From: Candidatus Nomurabacteria bacterium RIFCSPHIGHO2_01_FULL_39_10
Lineage (GTDB): Bacteria; Patescibacteriota; Minisyncoccia; Phycocordibacterales; UBA9973
Length of the DNA: 27,908 nucleotides
Assembly (NCBI GenBank): GCA_001786805.1
Contig: MFTJ01000023.1
Location: 1-27,908 of the forward strand
Direction: 5' to 3'
Shown here: positions 1 to 6,901 of the stretch, piece after piece
How positions within the stretch are numbered: position 1 is the first letter of the stretch
Layout of the letters: each line of letters begins with the position of its first letter
Notes under the pieces: model-generated
Told to the model about the DNA's origin: nothing
What the model saw: only the letters and a program-made list of their open reading frames with translations
Databases searched by the model: none
Program-made: the position numbers and the translations under genes

Positions 1-228
1 TGGAACTGCCAGCCTTTCGGCTGGCAGGGGTTGGTAAAAAACTTTCGGATGCCTCCTCAGGGGGCAGAAGGAAGTTTTGGGAGCAACCCGGAAGGTCCGG
101 GTTACGGGTTCTTCACCCTTCAGTGGGTGGGGCCCGAGCTCAGCGGAAACTGAGCAAAAGCAAAACAAAAATCGGGTTTTCACAGAGGGGTCCATTCACG
201 CAAGTGTCTAAGGATCCCTCTTTTTTTT
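1..228 (+). ncRNA. Tail of an unidentified structured RNA
   Basis: The first ~230 bases are a chain of hairpins, not a typical coding stretch. CTGCCAGCC/GGCTGGCAG (8-29) has a TTTC loop. AACCCGG/CCGGGTT flank AAGGT near 85-103. CACCC/GGGTG lie near 115-130, and GCTCAG/CTGAGC close a CGGAAA loop near 138-156. The series ends in an intrinsic terminator at 185-228. I could not match it to tmRNA, RNase P RNA, SRP RNA or 6S RNA by their conserved cores. The 5' end lies outside the window. Frame 1 is open for about 50 codons, so a protein tail is not excluded, but dense perfect stems plus a terminator favour RNA. Confidence 0.4.
185..228 (+). terminator. Intrinsic terminator
   Basis: A nine-pair stem, GAGGGGTCC (185-193) with GGATCCCTC (212-220, one G-U pair), is followed at once by eight T residues. 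The 18-base loop itself holds a CAC-GCAA-GTG mini-hairpin. It closes the structured RNA region upstream. Confidence 0.85.
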
Positions 229-270
229 GCCTTTTTTTTATTTTCAAAAAGAAATGTTACAATTATTCCC

Positions 271-429
271 ATGCACTGGTTTTTTATAGCTTTAGCCGCG
301 CCGTTTTTGTGGGCGATAGTGAATATCGCAGATAATTATCTCGTTGCGAGGTTTTCCCGGAAAGAAGAAGGGATAAGGGGGGATAAGGGGATAAGGGGGT
401 CAGGTACTCTTTTTTGGTCTCCAAGGTAA
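271..429 (+). pseudogene. Truncated N-terminus of an EamA/DMT-type transporter
   Basis: A 52-codon frame starts MHWFFIALAAPFLWAIVNIA and continues DNYLVARFSRKEEG. This is the typical first transmembrane helix and connecting segment of EamA-family (drug/metabolite transporter superfamily) proteins, which normally have about ten helices and ~280-300 residues. After residue ~34 the frame runs into a tandem GGATAAGGGG repeat and stops at 427-429. No other part of the transporter follows before nusA, so this is a 5' remnant. A TGTTACAAT box (extended -10, hexamer 258-263) ends 7 bases before the ATG, as expected for a leaderless gene. Family assignment rests on recognising the short segment and is tentative. 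Confidence 0.5.
371..399 (+). repeat. Short tandem repeat, unit GGATAAGGGG
   Basis: Three consecutive copies (two exact, the third shortened) sit where the transporter remnant loses homology, and are followed by GGGTCAGGTAC and a T run. Such a junction resembles the ends of REP/IS200-associated elements, but I rely on memory for that resemblance. No transposase is present. Confidence 0.6.
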
Positions 430-560
430 CCGAATCGTTGACTCAAGACCAAATTTTTTAATAATTTTCGTTGACCAATTATCATTTCCATATGGCTTCC
501 CTTTTACAACAGACAATCTTAGATGACCGGTACCCCTCCCTCCTTGCATTTAAATAACAC
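400..560 (+). other. Non-coding stretch with a weak inverted repeat
   Basis: No convincing reading frame. TTGGTCT (414-420) and AGACCAA (446-452) can pair around a 25-base loop, with T-rich sequence on both outer sides. GGTACCCCTCCCTCC near 530-545 resembles part of the TACCCC... palindromic repeat found in nusA and before the lexA operon. It looks like debris of a repeat or mobile element. Confidence 0.35.
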
Positions 561-583
561 TTGTGATACTCTTCTTTGTGTAT

Positions 584-616
584 AAGTCCTGTCGCAACGG
601 GACTTTTGTTTTTTTA
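584..616 (+). terminator. nusA: Intrinsic terminator in the nusA leader region
   Basis: AAGTCC (584-589) pairs with GGACTT (600-605) around TGTCGCAACG, followed by TTTTGTTTTTTT. It lies about 20-50 bases before the nusA ATG. A weak -35/-10 pair (TTGCAT at 544-549, TACTCT at 567-572) would place it inside the nusA leader. It could end upstream transcription or attenuate nusA. Confidence 0.7.
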
Positions 617-637
617 ATAGACTATTTAAATAAAATT

Positions 638-1813
638 ATGTTAGATCTAAAAACATTCAAATCCGCATTGGAGCAGTTGGAGGAAGAGCGAAAAATTCCC
701 AAAGAAAAAATATTGGACGCCATAGAGCAGGCGATGGCGGCCGCTTACAAAAAAGATTACGGCAAGAAGGGGCAGATCATCCGCGCCAAGTTTGACCTTG
801 AAACCGGCAAGACGGATTTCTTTCAAATAAAAATCGTGGTGGATGAAACGATTGCGATAATACCCCTACCCGGCCTCCCCCTTCATAAGGGGGAAGAGAA
901 AGGAGGGGGCGAATATTCCCTGAAAGATGCGGCAGATGAGCGCGTGCATTTTAACGCCGAGCATCATATTCTCTTGGAAGACGCAAAAAAAATAAAAAAA
1001 GGGGTAGAACTAAATGATGAAGTTGTTTTTCCGCTTGAGCAAAAAGATGATTACGGCCGCATCGCCGCCCAGACGGCAAAGCAGGTTATTATTCAAAAAA
1101 TCCGCGAAGCGGAACGCACATCCATCATTGACGAATACGGCACCAAAGAAGGAGAAATAGTCGGCGGCATCGTCCAGAAAGTGGAACGAGGAAATGTTTA
1201 TGTGGACTTCAACCGCGCCACCGGCATCCTGCCGGCGGAAGAGCAGATACCGGGAGAATTCTTCCAAAGAGGCCAGCGTGTGCGAGCATATTTGTACAGC
1301 GTGGAAGATAGTCCGCGAGGCATTAATCTGCGCCTCTCTCGCACTCACCCGAAATTTATAGAGAGGCTTTTTGCCATTGAGGCGCCGGAAATTCAAAACG
1401 GGGTCGTGGAAATAAAATCAATTGCGCGTGAAGCCGGCGCTCGTTCCAAAATAGCGGTCTTCTCCAAAGACGAACATATAGACGCAGTCGGCTCCTGTGT
1501 GGGTCAAAAAGGTACGCGAGTAAACACCATTACGCAGGAATTAGGAGGCGAGAAAATTGATATTATTCCATGGTCAGAAGATCCGAAAGTCTTTGTGGCT
1601 AATTCCATCTCTCCCGCCAAGGTTATTTCTATTGAACTTGACGAAAAAGAGCATAAAGCTATTATAGAGGTGGCGGACGACCAGCTCTCGCTCGCCATAG
1701 GCAAGGGCGGACAAAATGTGCGCCTAGCGGCAAAATTGACCAGTTGGAGAATAGATATCAAAGGCGATGGCGTTGTGGCATCTAGAGAAGAATCTGAAGT
1801 TAAAGAAGGTTAA
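638..1813 (+). CDS. nusA: Transcription termination/antitermination factor NusA
   Basis: NusA binds RNA polymerase and nascent RNA and modulates pausing, termination and antitermination. The 391-residue protein shows the family order. The N-terminal polymerase-binding domain runs to ~residue 160, including GRIAAQTAKQVIIQ. An S1 domain follows (~170-237), starting EGEIVGGIVQKVERG. KH1 has GQKGTRV (~289-295) and KH2 has IGKGGQNVRLAAKL (~354-367). The acidic C-terminal repeats of E. coli NusA are absent. I start at ATG 638 (MLDLKTFKSALEQLEE), because the longer in-frame GTG start at 563 would translate the leader terminator. Residues ~75-92 (PLPGLPLHKGEEKGGGE region) are encoded by a palindromic DNA repeat inserted in a variable linker. 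The stop lies 25 bases before hppA. Confidence 0.95.
   Translation: MLDLKTFKSALEQLEEERKIPKEKILDAIEQAMAAAYKKDYGKKGQIIRAKFDLETGKTDFFQIKIVVDETIAIIPLPGLPLHKGEEKGGGEYSLKDAADERVHFNAEHHILLEDAKKIKKGVELNDEVVFPLEQKDDYGRIAAQTAKQVIIQKIREAERTSIIDEYGTKEGEIVGGIVQKVERGNVYVDFNRATGILPAEEQIPGEFFQRGQRVRAYLYSVEDSPRGINLRLSRTHPKFIERLFAIEAPEIQNGVVEIKSIAREAGARSKIAVFSKDEHIDAVGSCVGQKGTRVNTITQELGGEKIDIIPWSEDPKVFVANSISPAKVISIELDEKEHKAIIEVADDQLSLAIGKGGQNVRLAAKLTSWRIDIKGDGVVASREESEVKEG
861..910 (+). repeat. Palindromic repeat inserted in frame in nusA (copy 1)
   Basis: This ~50-bp GC-rich segment starts TACCCCTACCCGGCCTCCCC, has CCCCCTT/AAGGGGG arms at its centre, and ends AAAGGAGGGGG. It matches the reverse complement of 21762-21811 almost base for base, with small differences mainly at the centre. 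Inside nusA it keeps the frame open and adds about 17 residues rich in Pro, Gly and Lys to a linker in the N-terminal domain. Confidence 0.85.
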
Positions 1814-1838
1814 AAATTATTAGTTAAAACAAAAAAAC

Positions 1839-3884
1839 ATGAACGGATTTCTTTTGTTTGCAATTATAAGTTCGGTAGTGGCTATCGTTTACGGTTTATT
1901 TCTGGCAAAATCAATCCTGAAAAAAAGCGCGGGAAATTCCCGCATGCAGGAAATCGCCAAGGCAATACAGGAAGGCGCCAGTGCTTATTTGAATAAACAA
2001 TATAAAACCATTGGCATAATCGCCGCAGTCCTTTTCTTTGTCATCGGCTTTATCCCAAAATTGGGCTGGACGATGGCTTTCGGATTTTTAGTCGGAGCCG
2101 TCTTTTCCGCGCTAGCGGGATATATCGGCATGAATGTATCAGTCCGCGCAAATGTCCGAACGACTGAAGCGGCTCGAAGCGGTATCAATGAAGCTCTTTC
2201 TTTGGCATTCAAGGGCGGCACAGTCACCGGACTTTTGGTGGTTGGGCTGGCTCTGCTCGGCGTAACTCTCTTTTACGCCATCACTAGAGACATCACCGCA
2301 TTGGTCGGACTCGGATTCGGTGCCTCACTTATTTCCGTCTTCGCTAGACTAGGCGGAGGAATTTTCACCAAAGCGGCGGATGTGGGCGCAGACTTAGTCG
2401 GCAAGCTTGAAGCTGGCATTCCTGAAGATGACCCAAGAAATCCTGGGGTTATCGCGGACAATGTCGGAGACAATGTCGGAGACTGCGCGGGTATGGCGGC
2501 AGACCTTTTTGAAACTTACGCTGTCACCTCGGTCGCCACAATGCTTTTAGGTTCGCTTCTTTTTCTAAACTTTCCAAACGCGATTGTCTATCCGCTGGTT
2601 ATCGGCGGAATAGCCATCTTCGCGTCTATCATCGGCACATGGTTTGTGCGTTTGAGCGAAGGAGGAGATAAATCGCAAAACCCCGCCAAGGACGGGGTAA
2701 ATATTATGGGCGCTTTATATAAAGGCCTGATCGCTTCCGGCGTCGTTGCCGCAATTGCTTTCTATCCTGTGACAAAATTGCTAATGTCGGGAAATGGAAA
2801 ATATTCAGTGGGAGATTTGTTCATCTGCTCTATTGTCGGTCTCGTTGTTACTGGAGCATTAGTCATCATCACCGAATACTTCACTTCTACAAAATACTAC
2901 CCTGTAAAATCTATCGCGCAGGCAAGCATTTCCGGTCACGGCACAAACGTCATTCAGGGTTTGGCAATCTCTATGAAGTCCACCGCTTGGCCTCTTATCA
3001 CAATTATTCTTGGAATTTTGGTCAGTTATCATTATGGCGGACTCTATGGTATAGCCGTTGCCGCAATGTCTATGCTTTCAATGACTGGAATTATTGTTGC
3101 TATAGACGCATACGGTCCTATCACCGATAATGCCGGAGGCATTGCGGAAATGGCGGAACTGCCAAAAGAAGTCCGCGATGTTACAGACCCATTGGACGCT
3201 GTCGGAAATACCACCAAAGCTGTTACAAAAGGCTATGCTATTGGATCTGCCGGACTTGCCTCTCTGGTCTTGTTCGCATCTTACACCGAAGAAATCGTCA
3301 AGGCTGGCAAAAGCATTTCATTTGACTTGAGCAATCCATATGTCATTGTCGGCCTCTTCCTTGGAGGACTGCTCCCCTATTATTTCGGCGCGCTATGTAT
3401 GGAAGCTGTCGGAAAAACCGCAGGCAAAGTGGTTGAAGAAATCCGCAGACAATTCAGAGAGATAAAAGGAATCATGGAAGGCAAAGCAAAGCCGGATTAC
3501 GCAAAAGCCGTCTCAATCATTACCGGCGCGGCAATCAAGCAAATGATCTTGCCCGCTCTTATACCGGTTCTTGCGCCGATCGCGGTGATATTAATTTTTG
3601 GAAAAGATAAAGGCTTGGTGGTTCTCGGAGGTCTCCTTGTCGGCTCTATCATTACCGGACTTTTCGTGGCTATCTCAATGACTTCCGGCGGAGGCGCATG
3701 GGACAATGCCAAGAAACATATTGAACAAGGAAATCATGGCGGTAAAGGGTCCGATGCTCACAAGGCGGCAGTCACCGGCGACACCGTCGGCGACCCATAC
3801 AAAGACACAGCTGGTCCTGCCATCAATCCGATGATAAAAATTCTAAACATTGTTGCTTTGCTTTTGGTGGCTTTCTTGATATAA
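1839..3884 (+). CDS. hppA: Membrane-bound ion-translocating pyrophosphatase, K+-independent H+-pump type
   Basis: Hydrolyses pyrophosphate and pumps protons across the cytoplasmic membrane. It has 681 residues, the usual length, with about 16 hydrophobic segments. The catalytic loop at ~181-227 holds DVGADLVGK, the Mg-PPi binding Asp residues and DNVGDNVGD. The C-terminal active-site motif GDTVGDPYKD (647-656) is intact. In GNTTKAVTKG (456-465) position 460 is Lys and 463 is Thr. In this family Lys-460 marks the K+-independent group, whereas K+-dependent and Na+-pumping members have Ala. It follows nusA by 25 bases on the same strand. Its stop codon overlaps the left arm of a 14-bp inverted repeat. 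Pumping direction and ion are inferred from the subgroup signature. Confidence 0.95.
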   Translation: MNGFLLFAIISSVVAIVYGLFLAKSILKKSAGNSRMQEIAKAIQEGASAYLNKQYKTIGIIAAVLFFVIGFIPKLGWTMAFGFLVGAVFSALAGYIGMNVSVRANVRTTEAARSGINEALSLAFKGGTVTGLLVVGLALLGVTLFYAITRDITALVGLGFGASLISVFARLGGGIFTKAADVGADLVGKLEAGIPEDDPRNPGVIADNVGDNVGDCAGMAADLFETYAVTSVATMLLGSLLFLNFPNAIVYPLVIGGIAIFASIIGTWFVRLSEGGDKSQNPAKDGVNIMGALYKGLIASGVVAAIAFYPVTKLLMSGNGKYSVGDLFICSIVGLVVTGALVIITEYFTSTKYYPVKSIAQASISGHGTNVIQGLAISMKSTAWPLITIILGILVSYHYGGLYGIAVAAMSMLSMTGIIVAIDAYGPITDNAGGIAEMAELPKEVRDVTDPLDAVGNTTKAVTKGYAIGSAGLASLVLFASYTEEIVKAGKSISFDLSNPYVIVGLFLGGLLPYYFGALCMEAVGKTAGKVVEEIRRQFREIKGIMEGKAKPDYAKAVSIITGAAIKQMILPALIPVLAPIAVILIFGKDKGLVVLGGLLVGSIITGLFVAISMTSGGGAWDNAKKHIEQGNHGGKGSDAHKAAVTGDTVGDPYKDTAGPAINPMIKILNIVALLLVAFLI

Positions 3885-3987
3885 TCCCGTACGAAGTCTC
3901 TTTAATATGTTTTTACGGGAATAAAGACTTTTATTATTATTTAATTAAAGTAGAAGCAAAAAAATAGTCTTTTACTTCGTACGGGAT
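3884..3987. repeat. 14-bp perfect inverted repeat joining hppA stop and next start codon
   Basis: ATCCCGTACGAAGT (3884-3897) and ACTTCGTACGGGAT (3974-3987) are exact reverse complements, separated by an AT-rich 76-base interval. The left arm begins on the last base of the hppA stop codon. The right arm ends inside the ATG (3986-3988) of the next gene. In mRNA the pair would form a stem that hides the start codon. As DNA it could be a two-site operator or the ends of a small element. Confidence 0.85.
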
Positions 3988-4888
3988 GAAAAAATATCTA
4001 AGTTTATTTATTGTTTTGGCTATGTCGGTTGCTATAAATGCGACAGTCGCGACTGCTCAGGATACGGAGACTTCTGCGGGAGTAAATACCGGAACCACTC
4101 TTACTCCAGCGCAAAAGCGGGCAACTATAAACGCTAATGCGGAAGCAAGAATGAAAGCTCAAGCGGATTTAAAAGCAAAACGCGAAACGGCGGAAGCGGA
4201 GATAAAAGCAAAGAGAGAAGCTTTGCAAGCTAACCTAAAAGTCAAGCGCGAAGCGGCGCAGGCAGAGATGGTAAACAAGAGAACAGAAGTGACAAAAGAA
4301 GTTCAGGAACAGCGCGCGAAAATAAAAGCGCAGATGGAAGCAAAAAGAGCTGAAATTGGAGAAGAAATAAAAGCCAAAAGAGAGGAAATCCAAACGGCAA
4401 TCAAAGCGACTCGCGAAGAAGCAAAAGTAAAAATGGACACTCTAAAAGCCAATATAAAACTGGAGAAGGATGCAGTCAAGGCAAAAATTAAAGAGACGAG
4501 AGTCGCTGTGCGGGAAAATATGCTCAAAAGATTTGATGAGGCGGTTCTGAAAATAAATAACTTGAAAGAGAGAGTAAACACGCAAATAACTAAACTTTTA
4601 GCAAAAGGAGTAGAAACTACAAATGCAGAAAATCTCGTGGCGACAGCTGAAACAAAATTAAGCGATATAAAAACTAAAATAGCTGAAGCAAACGCTTTGC
4701 TTGCCGTTTCGGTTGAAGAACTCACAGCCGAAAACAAAACGGCCCTGAAAACAATCACTAAAGAAATAAAAACTCTGCTCAGAGACGCGCACAAAGCCTT
4801 GAATAACGCTGTCAAAGCGCTTAAAGATGCGGCAAAAGTAAGAATAGAAGCGGAAGTAAATACTGCAGCTTCGGGAGCGACAGAGTAA
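3986..4888 (+). CDS. Secreted helical protein with eleven-residue repeats
   Basis: I do not recognise a named family. Residues 1-24 form a signal peptide (two Lys, a hydrophobic core, then ATAQ), so the product is exported. Residues ~62-182 consist of about eleven consecutive 11-residue units. Examples are LKAKRETAEAE, IKAKREALQAN, LKVKREAAQAE, MEAKRAEIGEE and IKAKREEIQTA. Each has a hydrophobic first residue and usually Lys/Arg at positions 4-5. Hendecads of this kind form long amphipathic or coiled-coil helices, as in apolipoprotein- or LEA-like proteins. The C-terminal ~115 residues are also helical and Lys/Glu/Ala-rich. A surface stalk or lipid-binding role is possible but unproven. The ATG overlaps the right arm of the inverted repeat. 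No clear Shine-Dalgarno is seen. Confidence 0.85.
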   Translation: MKKYLSLFIVLAMSVAINATVATAQDTETSAGVNTGTTLTPAQKRATINANAEARMKAQADLKAKRETAEAEIKAKREALQANLKVKREAAQAEMVNKRTEVTKEVQEQRAKIKAQMEAKRAEIGEEIKAKREEIQTAIKATREEAKVKMDTLKANIKLEKDAVKAKIKETRVAVRENMLKRFDEAVLKINNLKERVNTQITKLLAKGVETTNAENLVATAETKLSDIKTKIAEANALLAVSVEELTAENKTALKTITKEIKTLLRDAHKALNNAVKALKDAAKVRIEAEVNTAASGATE

Positions 4889-4919
4889 ATTATTTTATAA
4901 ATTTTAATAACTAAATCAA

Positions 4920-5156
4920 ATGGAACCAGAAACAAAATCAAACGGGGCTCTCATCGGACTAGTGGTGATTATCATCATTCTTGTCATCGGCGGAGTATAT
5001 ATTTGGCAATCAAACAAAGATGCTTTAGAGAAAAAGCAAAGTCCGGCTGAATCGGAAGTGGTCACAGACCAAGACTCTGCAGACCTAGACGCGCTAGAAT
5101 TGGATGCTGAAGCGATAGACGCCACGACCGGCGTTGACGCTGATGCGGTGAATTAG
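4920..5156 (+). CDS. Small single-pass membrane protein with acidic tail
   Basis: A 78-residue protein with a short N-terminus (MEPETKSNGA), one transmembrane helix at ~10-29 (rich in Ile, Val and Gly), then a Lys-containing stop-transfer segment. The tail from ~40 is rich in Asp, Glu and Ala. No family is recognised. It follows the secreted repeat protein by 31 bases and precedes a strong terminator, so the two may be co-transcribed and act together at the cell envelope. Topology is most likely N-in, with the acidic tail outside. Confidence 0.7.
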   Translation: MEPETKSNGALIGLVVIIIILVIGGVYIWQSNKDALEKKQSPAESEVVTDQDSADLDALELDAEAIDATTGVDADAVN

Positions 5157-5173
5157 GCAATTCAGAAGCAAAA

Positions 5174-5203
5174 CAAAACCCCGCCCCAAAAGCGGGGTTT
5201 TTG
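5174..5203 (+). terminator. Intrinsic terminator
   Basis: AAAACCCCGC pairs with GCGGGGTTTT around CCCAAAA, followed by TTTTT. It closes the upstream block (hppA to the small membrane protein). The A tract on the 5' side could make it work on both strands. Confidence 0.9.
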
Positions 5204-5235
5204 ACAAAACACGCTAATATATATAAGATACTCAA

Positions 5236-6321
5236 ATGCCAAAAATAAAAGTCACTAAATTGCCAAAAAGCGAGATAGAAATTGAGGGAGAGCTGGAAGC
5301 GGAAACTTTTGAGAGTTTTTTTAAGACTGCGCTAAAAAAACTCGGCGAGAATTTGGAAGTGAACGGATTCAGGAAAGGCAAAGTGCCGGAGAATGTAATA
5401 CTTTCTAAAATTCCGGAAATTCGCATCTTAGAAGAGATGGCAGAGCTCGCGCTCGCGAAACATTATCCGAAAATGATTGAAGCCGAGAAGATTGATGCCA
5501 TCAGTAGGCCGGAAGTGGCTATCACTAAGCTCGCCCGCAAAAATCCGCTTGGATTTAAAATAAAAACATCTGTCTTGCCCGTTATCAAACTCCCCGACTA
5601 CAAAAAACTCGCAAAAAAAATAATCGCTGATATCACCGATGCAGAGAAAGACCTCACGGTAACCGAAAAAGAACTGGAAGACACAATCATGGACATACGA
5701 AAATCCCGTGCGCCGAAGAAACACATTACCACCCCTCCCCAACCCCTCCCCAAAGGGGAGGGGCAAGTTCCTTCTCCTTCGGGGAAGGCGGGGGATGAGG
5801 TTGAGTTGCCGGAATTTAATGATGAATTTGTAAAAGCCTTAGGACCTTTCAAAGACATCGCTGATTTCAAAACACAACTAAAAGAAAATATCAAACTGGA
5901 AAAAGAAAATCAGGCGAAAGAAAAAACAAGGTTAAAAATTATTGAGAAAATAATAGATGAAAGCGAGCTTGAAGTGCCGGAAATTTTGATTGAAGTGGAA
6001 TTGGATAAAATTTTGTACAGAATGGAATCCGACATCACCCAGATGGGACTAAAATTTGAGGATTATTTGAAGCACTTGAACAAAACAAAAGAAGTTTTGA
6101 GAAAAGAATTTAGAAATGATGCGGACAAAAAAGCCAAGCTTGCGCTCATCTTGAACAAAATAGCCAAAGTGGAAAAAATTGTCGCCGATGAGGACAAAAT
6201 AGTAAAAGAAGTCGCGCATATTTTGGAACACTACAAAGACGCCGATCCCGAACGCGCCCGCATGCATGCCGAAAATGTACTCACGAACGAAAAGATTTTC
6301 CAATTTTTGGAAAGCCAATAA
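5236..6321 (+). CDS. tig: Trigger factor lacking the PPIase domain
   Basis: Ribosome-associated chaperone for nascent chains. The N-terminal ribosome-binding domain (~1-115) carries the signature GFRKGKVPENV (44-54). The C-terminal chaperone domain (~190-361) starts LPEFNDEFVKALGPFKDIAD and is mostly helical. The FKBP-like peptidyl-prolyl isomerase domain that lies between them in E. coli (432 residues) is missing. In its place is a linker (~165-187, TTPPQPLPKGEGQ then PSPSGKAGDE) encoded by a GC-rich hairpin repeat. PPIase-less forms occur in reduced genomes, and the domain is dispensable for chaperoning. The start is ATG 5236, 33 bases after the preceding terminator. No Shine-Dalgarno is seen. 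Confidence 0.92.
   Translation: MPKIKVTKLPKSEIEIEGELEAETFESFFKTALKKLGENLEVNGFRKGKVPENVILSKIPEIRILEEMAELALAKHYPKMIEAEKIDAISRPEVAITKLARKNPLGFKIKTSVLPVIKLPDYKKLAKKIIADITDAEKDLTVTEKELEDTIMDIRKSRAPKKHITTPPQPLPKGEGQVPSPSGKAGDEVELPEFNDEFVKALGPFKDIADFKTQLKENIKLEKENQAKEKTRLKIIEKIIDESELEVPEILIEVELDKILYRMESDITQMGLKFEDYLKHLNKTKEVLRKEFRNDADKKAKLALILNKIAKVEKIVADEDKIVKEVAHILEHYKDADPERARMHAENVLTNEKIFQFLESQ
5728..5800 (+). repeat. GC-rich double-hairpin repeat inside tig
   Basis: CCCCTCCCC (5743-5751) and GGGGAGGGG (5755-5763) form a perfect nine-pair stem with an AAA loop. A second hairpin, CCTTC (5770-5774) with GAAGG (5784-5788), follows directly. Pyrimidine-rich CCACCCCTCCCC precedes them. Base composition differs sharply from the AT-rich tig sequence around it. 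It resembles, but is not the same as, the repeat in nusA. Confidence 0.75.
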
Positions 6322-6339
6322 TAATAGTATAATCAGTTG

Positions 6340-6864
6340 ATGCTTAGAAAGAAAAGTGGTTTCACTCTCATAGAACTTTTGGTAGTCGTGGCTATCATCA
6401 GTCTGTTGTCGTCAATCGTGATGGCATCGCTCAATAGTGCTAGAGCAAAGGCCAGGGATGCCAGACGGAAAGCAGATCTTCACCAGATTCAAAATGCTTT
6501 AGAACTTTACAATAATACATATGGAGGGTATCCCGTTTCAGCTTGGAGTGATTCTGGAAATGCAAGCTATAATGTATACGATTCTATTTCAAGACAAGCG
6601 AATTTCGCCCAATTTATGCCAACGCCCCATGATCCGCAATATCCAAATGTGAATTGTTACAATGCTGAATACGCGTACATGAGCGATTCATATAGAAGTC
6701 CGGGAACTTTAGGAACGAAATATGTTTTGTACGCTACATTAGAAAACCAATCGACGACAAACGTAAACCCAGCCACCGGCTGGTATGATACGCAAATGTC
6801 TGGCGCTTGGAAATGCGTGGGATACGGCACGCCCAATTATCGAGTGGGAGATTTATATAATTAA
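6340..6864 (+). CDS. Type IV pilin-like / pseudopilin protein
   Basis: A 174-residue protein with a class III (prepilin) signal: a short basic leader MLRKKSG, then FTLIELLVVVAIISLLSSIV. Prepilin peptidase would cut between Gly7 and Phe8 and methylate Phe; Glu at mature position 5 is present. The hydrophobic helix is followed by SLNSARAKARDARRKADLHQ and a globular, Tyr/Asn-rich C-terminal domain. Two cysteines (in VNCYN and WKCVG) could form a disulphide. It would be a subunit of a type IV pilus or related secretion or competence fibre. I take ATG 6340 rather than the adjacent TTG 6337. It lies 18 bases after tig. No other pilus genes are in the window. Confidence 0.88.
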   Translation: MLRKKSGFTLIELLVVVAIISLLSSIVMASLNSARAKARDARRKADLHQIQNALELYNNTYGGYPVSAWSDSGNASYNVYDSISRQANFAQFMPTPHDPQYPNVNCYNAEYAYMSDSYRSPGTLGTKYVLYATLENQSTTNVNPATGWYDTQMSGAWKCVGYGTPNYRVGDLYN

Positions 6865-6901
6865 AAAAAGAAAATTATTAATTAAAATAAATTATATTAA
6901 A

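Noticed and set aside
1..14. First bases resemble the 3' end of a 5S rRNA (GGAACTGCCAG)
   Set aside because: Only about 12 bases are available and the following sequence does not continue as a 5S gene; too short to call.
123..335. 70-codon frame over the first terminator
   Set aside because: It runs through the terminator hairpin and T run; composition and content are not protein-like.
563..637. Longer N-terminus for NusA starting at GTG 563
   Set aside because: It would be translated from the leader terminator and adds residues without homology; ATG 638 gives the normal NusA start.
3884..3987. Inverted repeat as a miniature transposable element
   Set aside because: No target-site duplication is seen at the borders and no second copy was noticed in the window; left open as a repeat only.
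4303..4941. Long open frame of 212 codons on the minus strand opposite the repeat protein
   Set aside because: It mirrors the Lys/Glu/Ala codon repetition of the plus-strand gene, gives a low-complexity Ser/Ala/Phe protein, and has no promoter; a shadow of the real gene.
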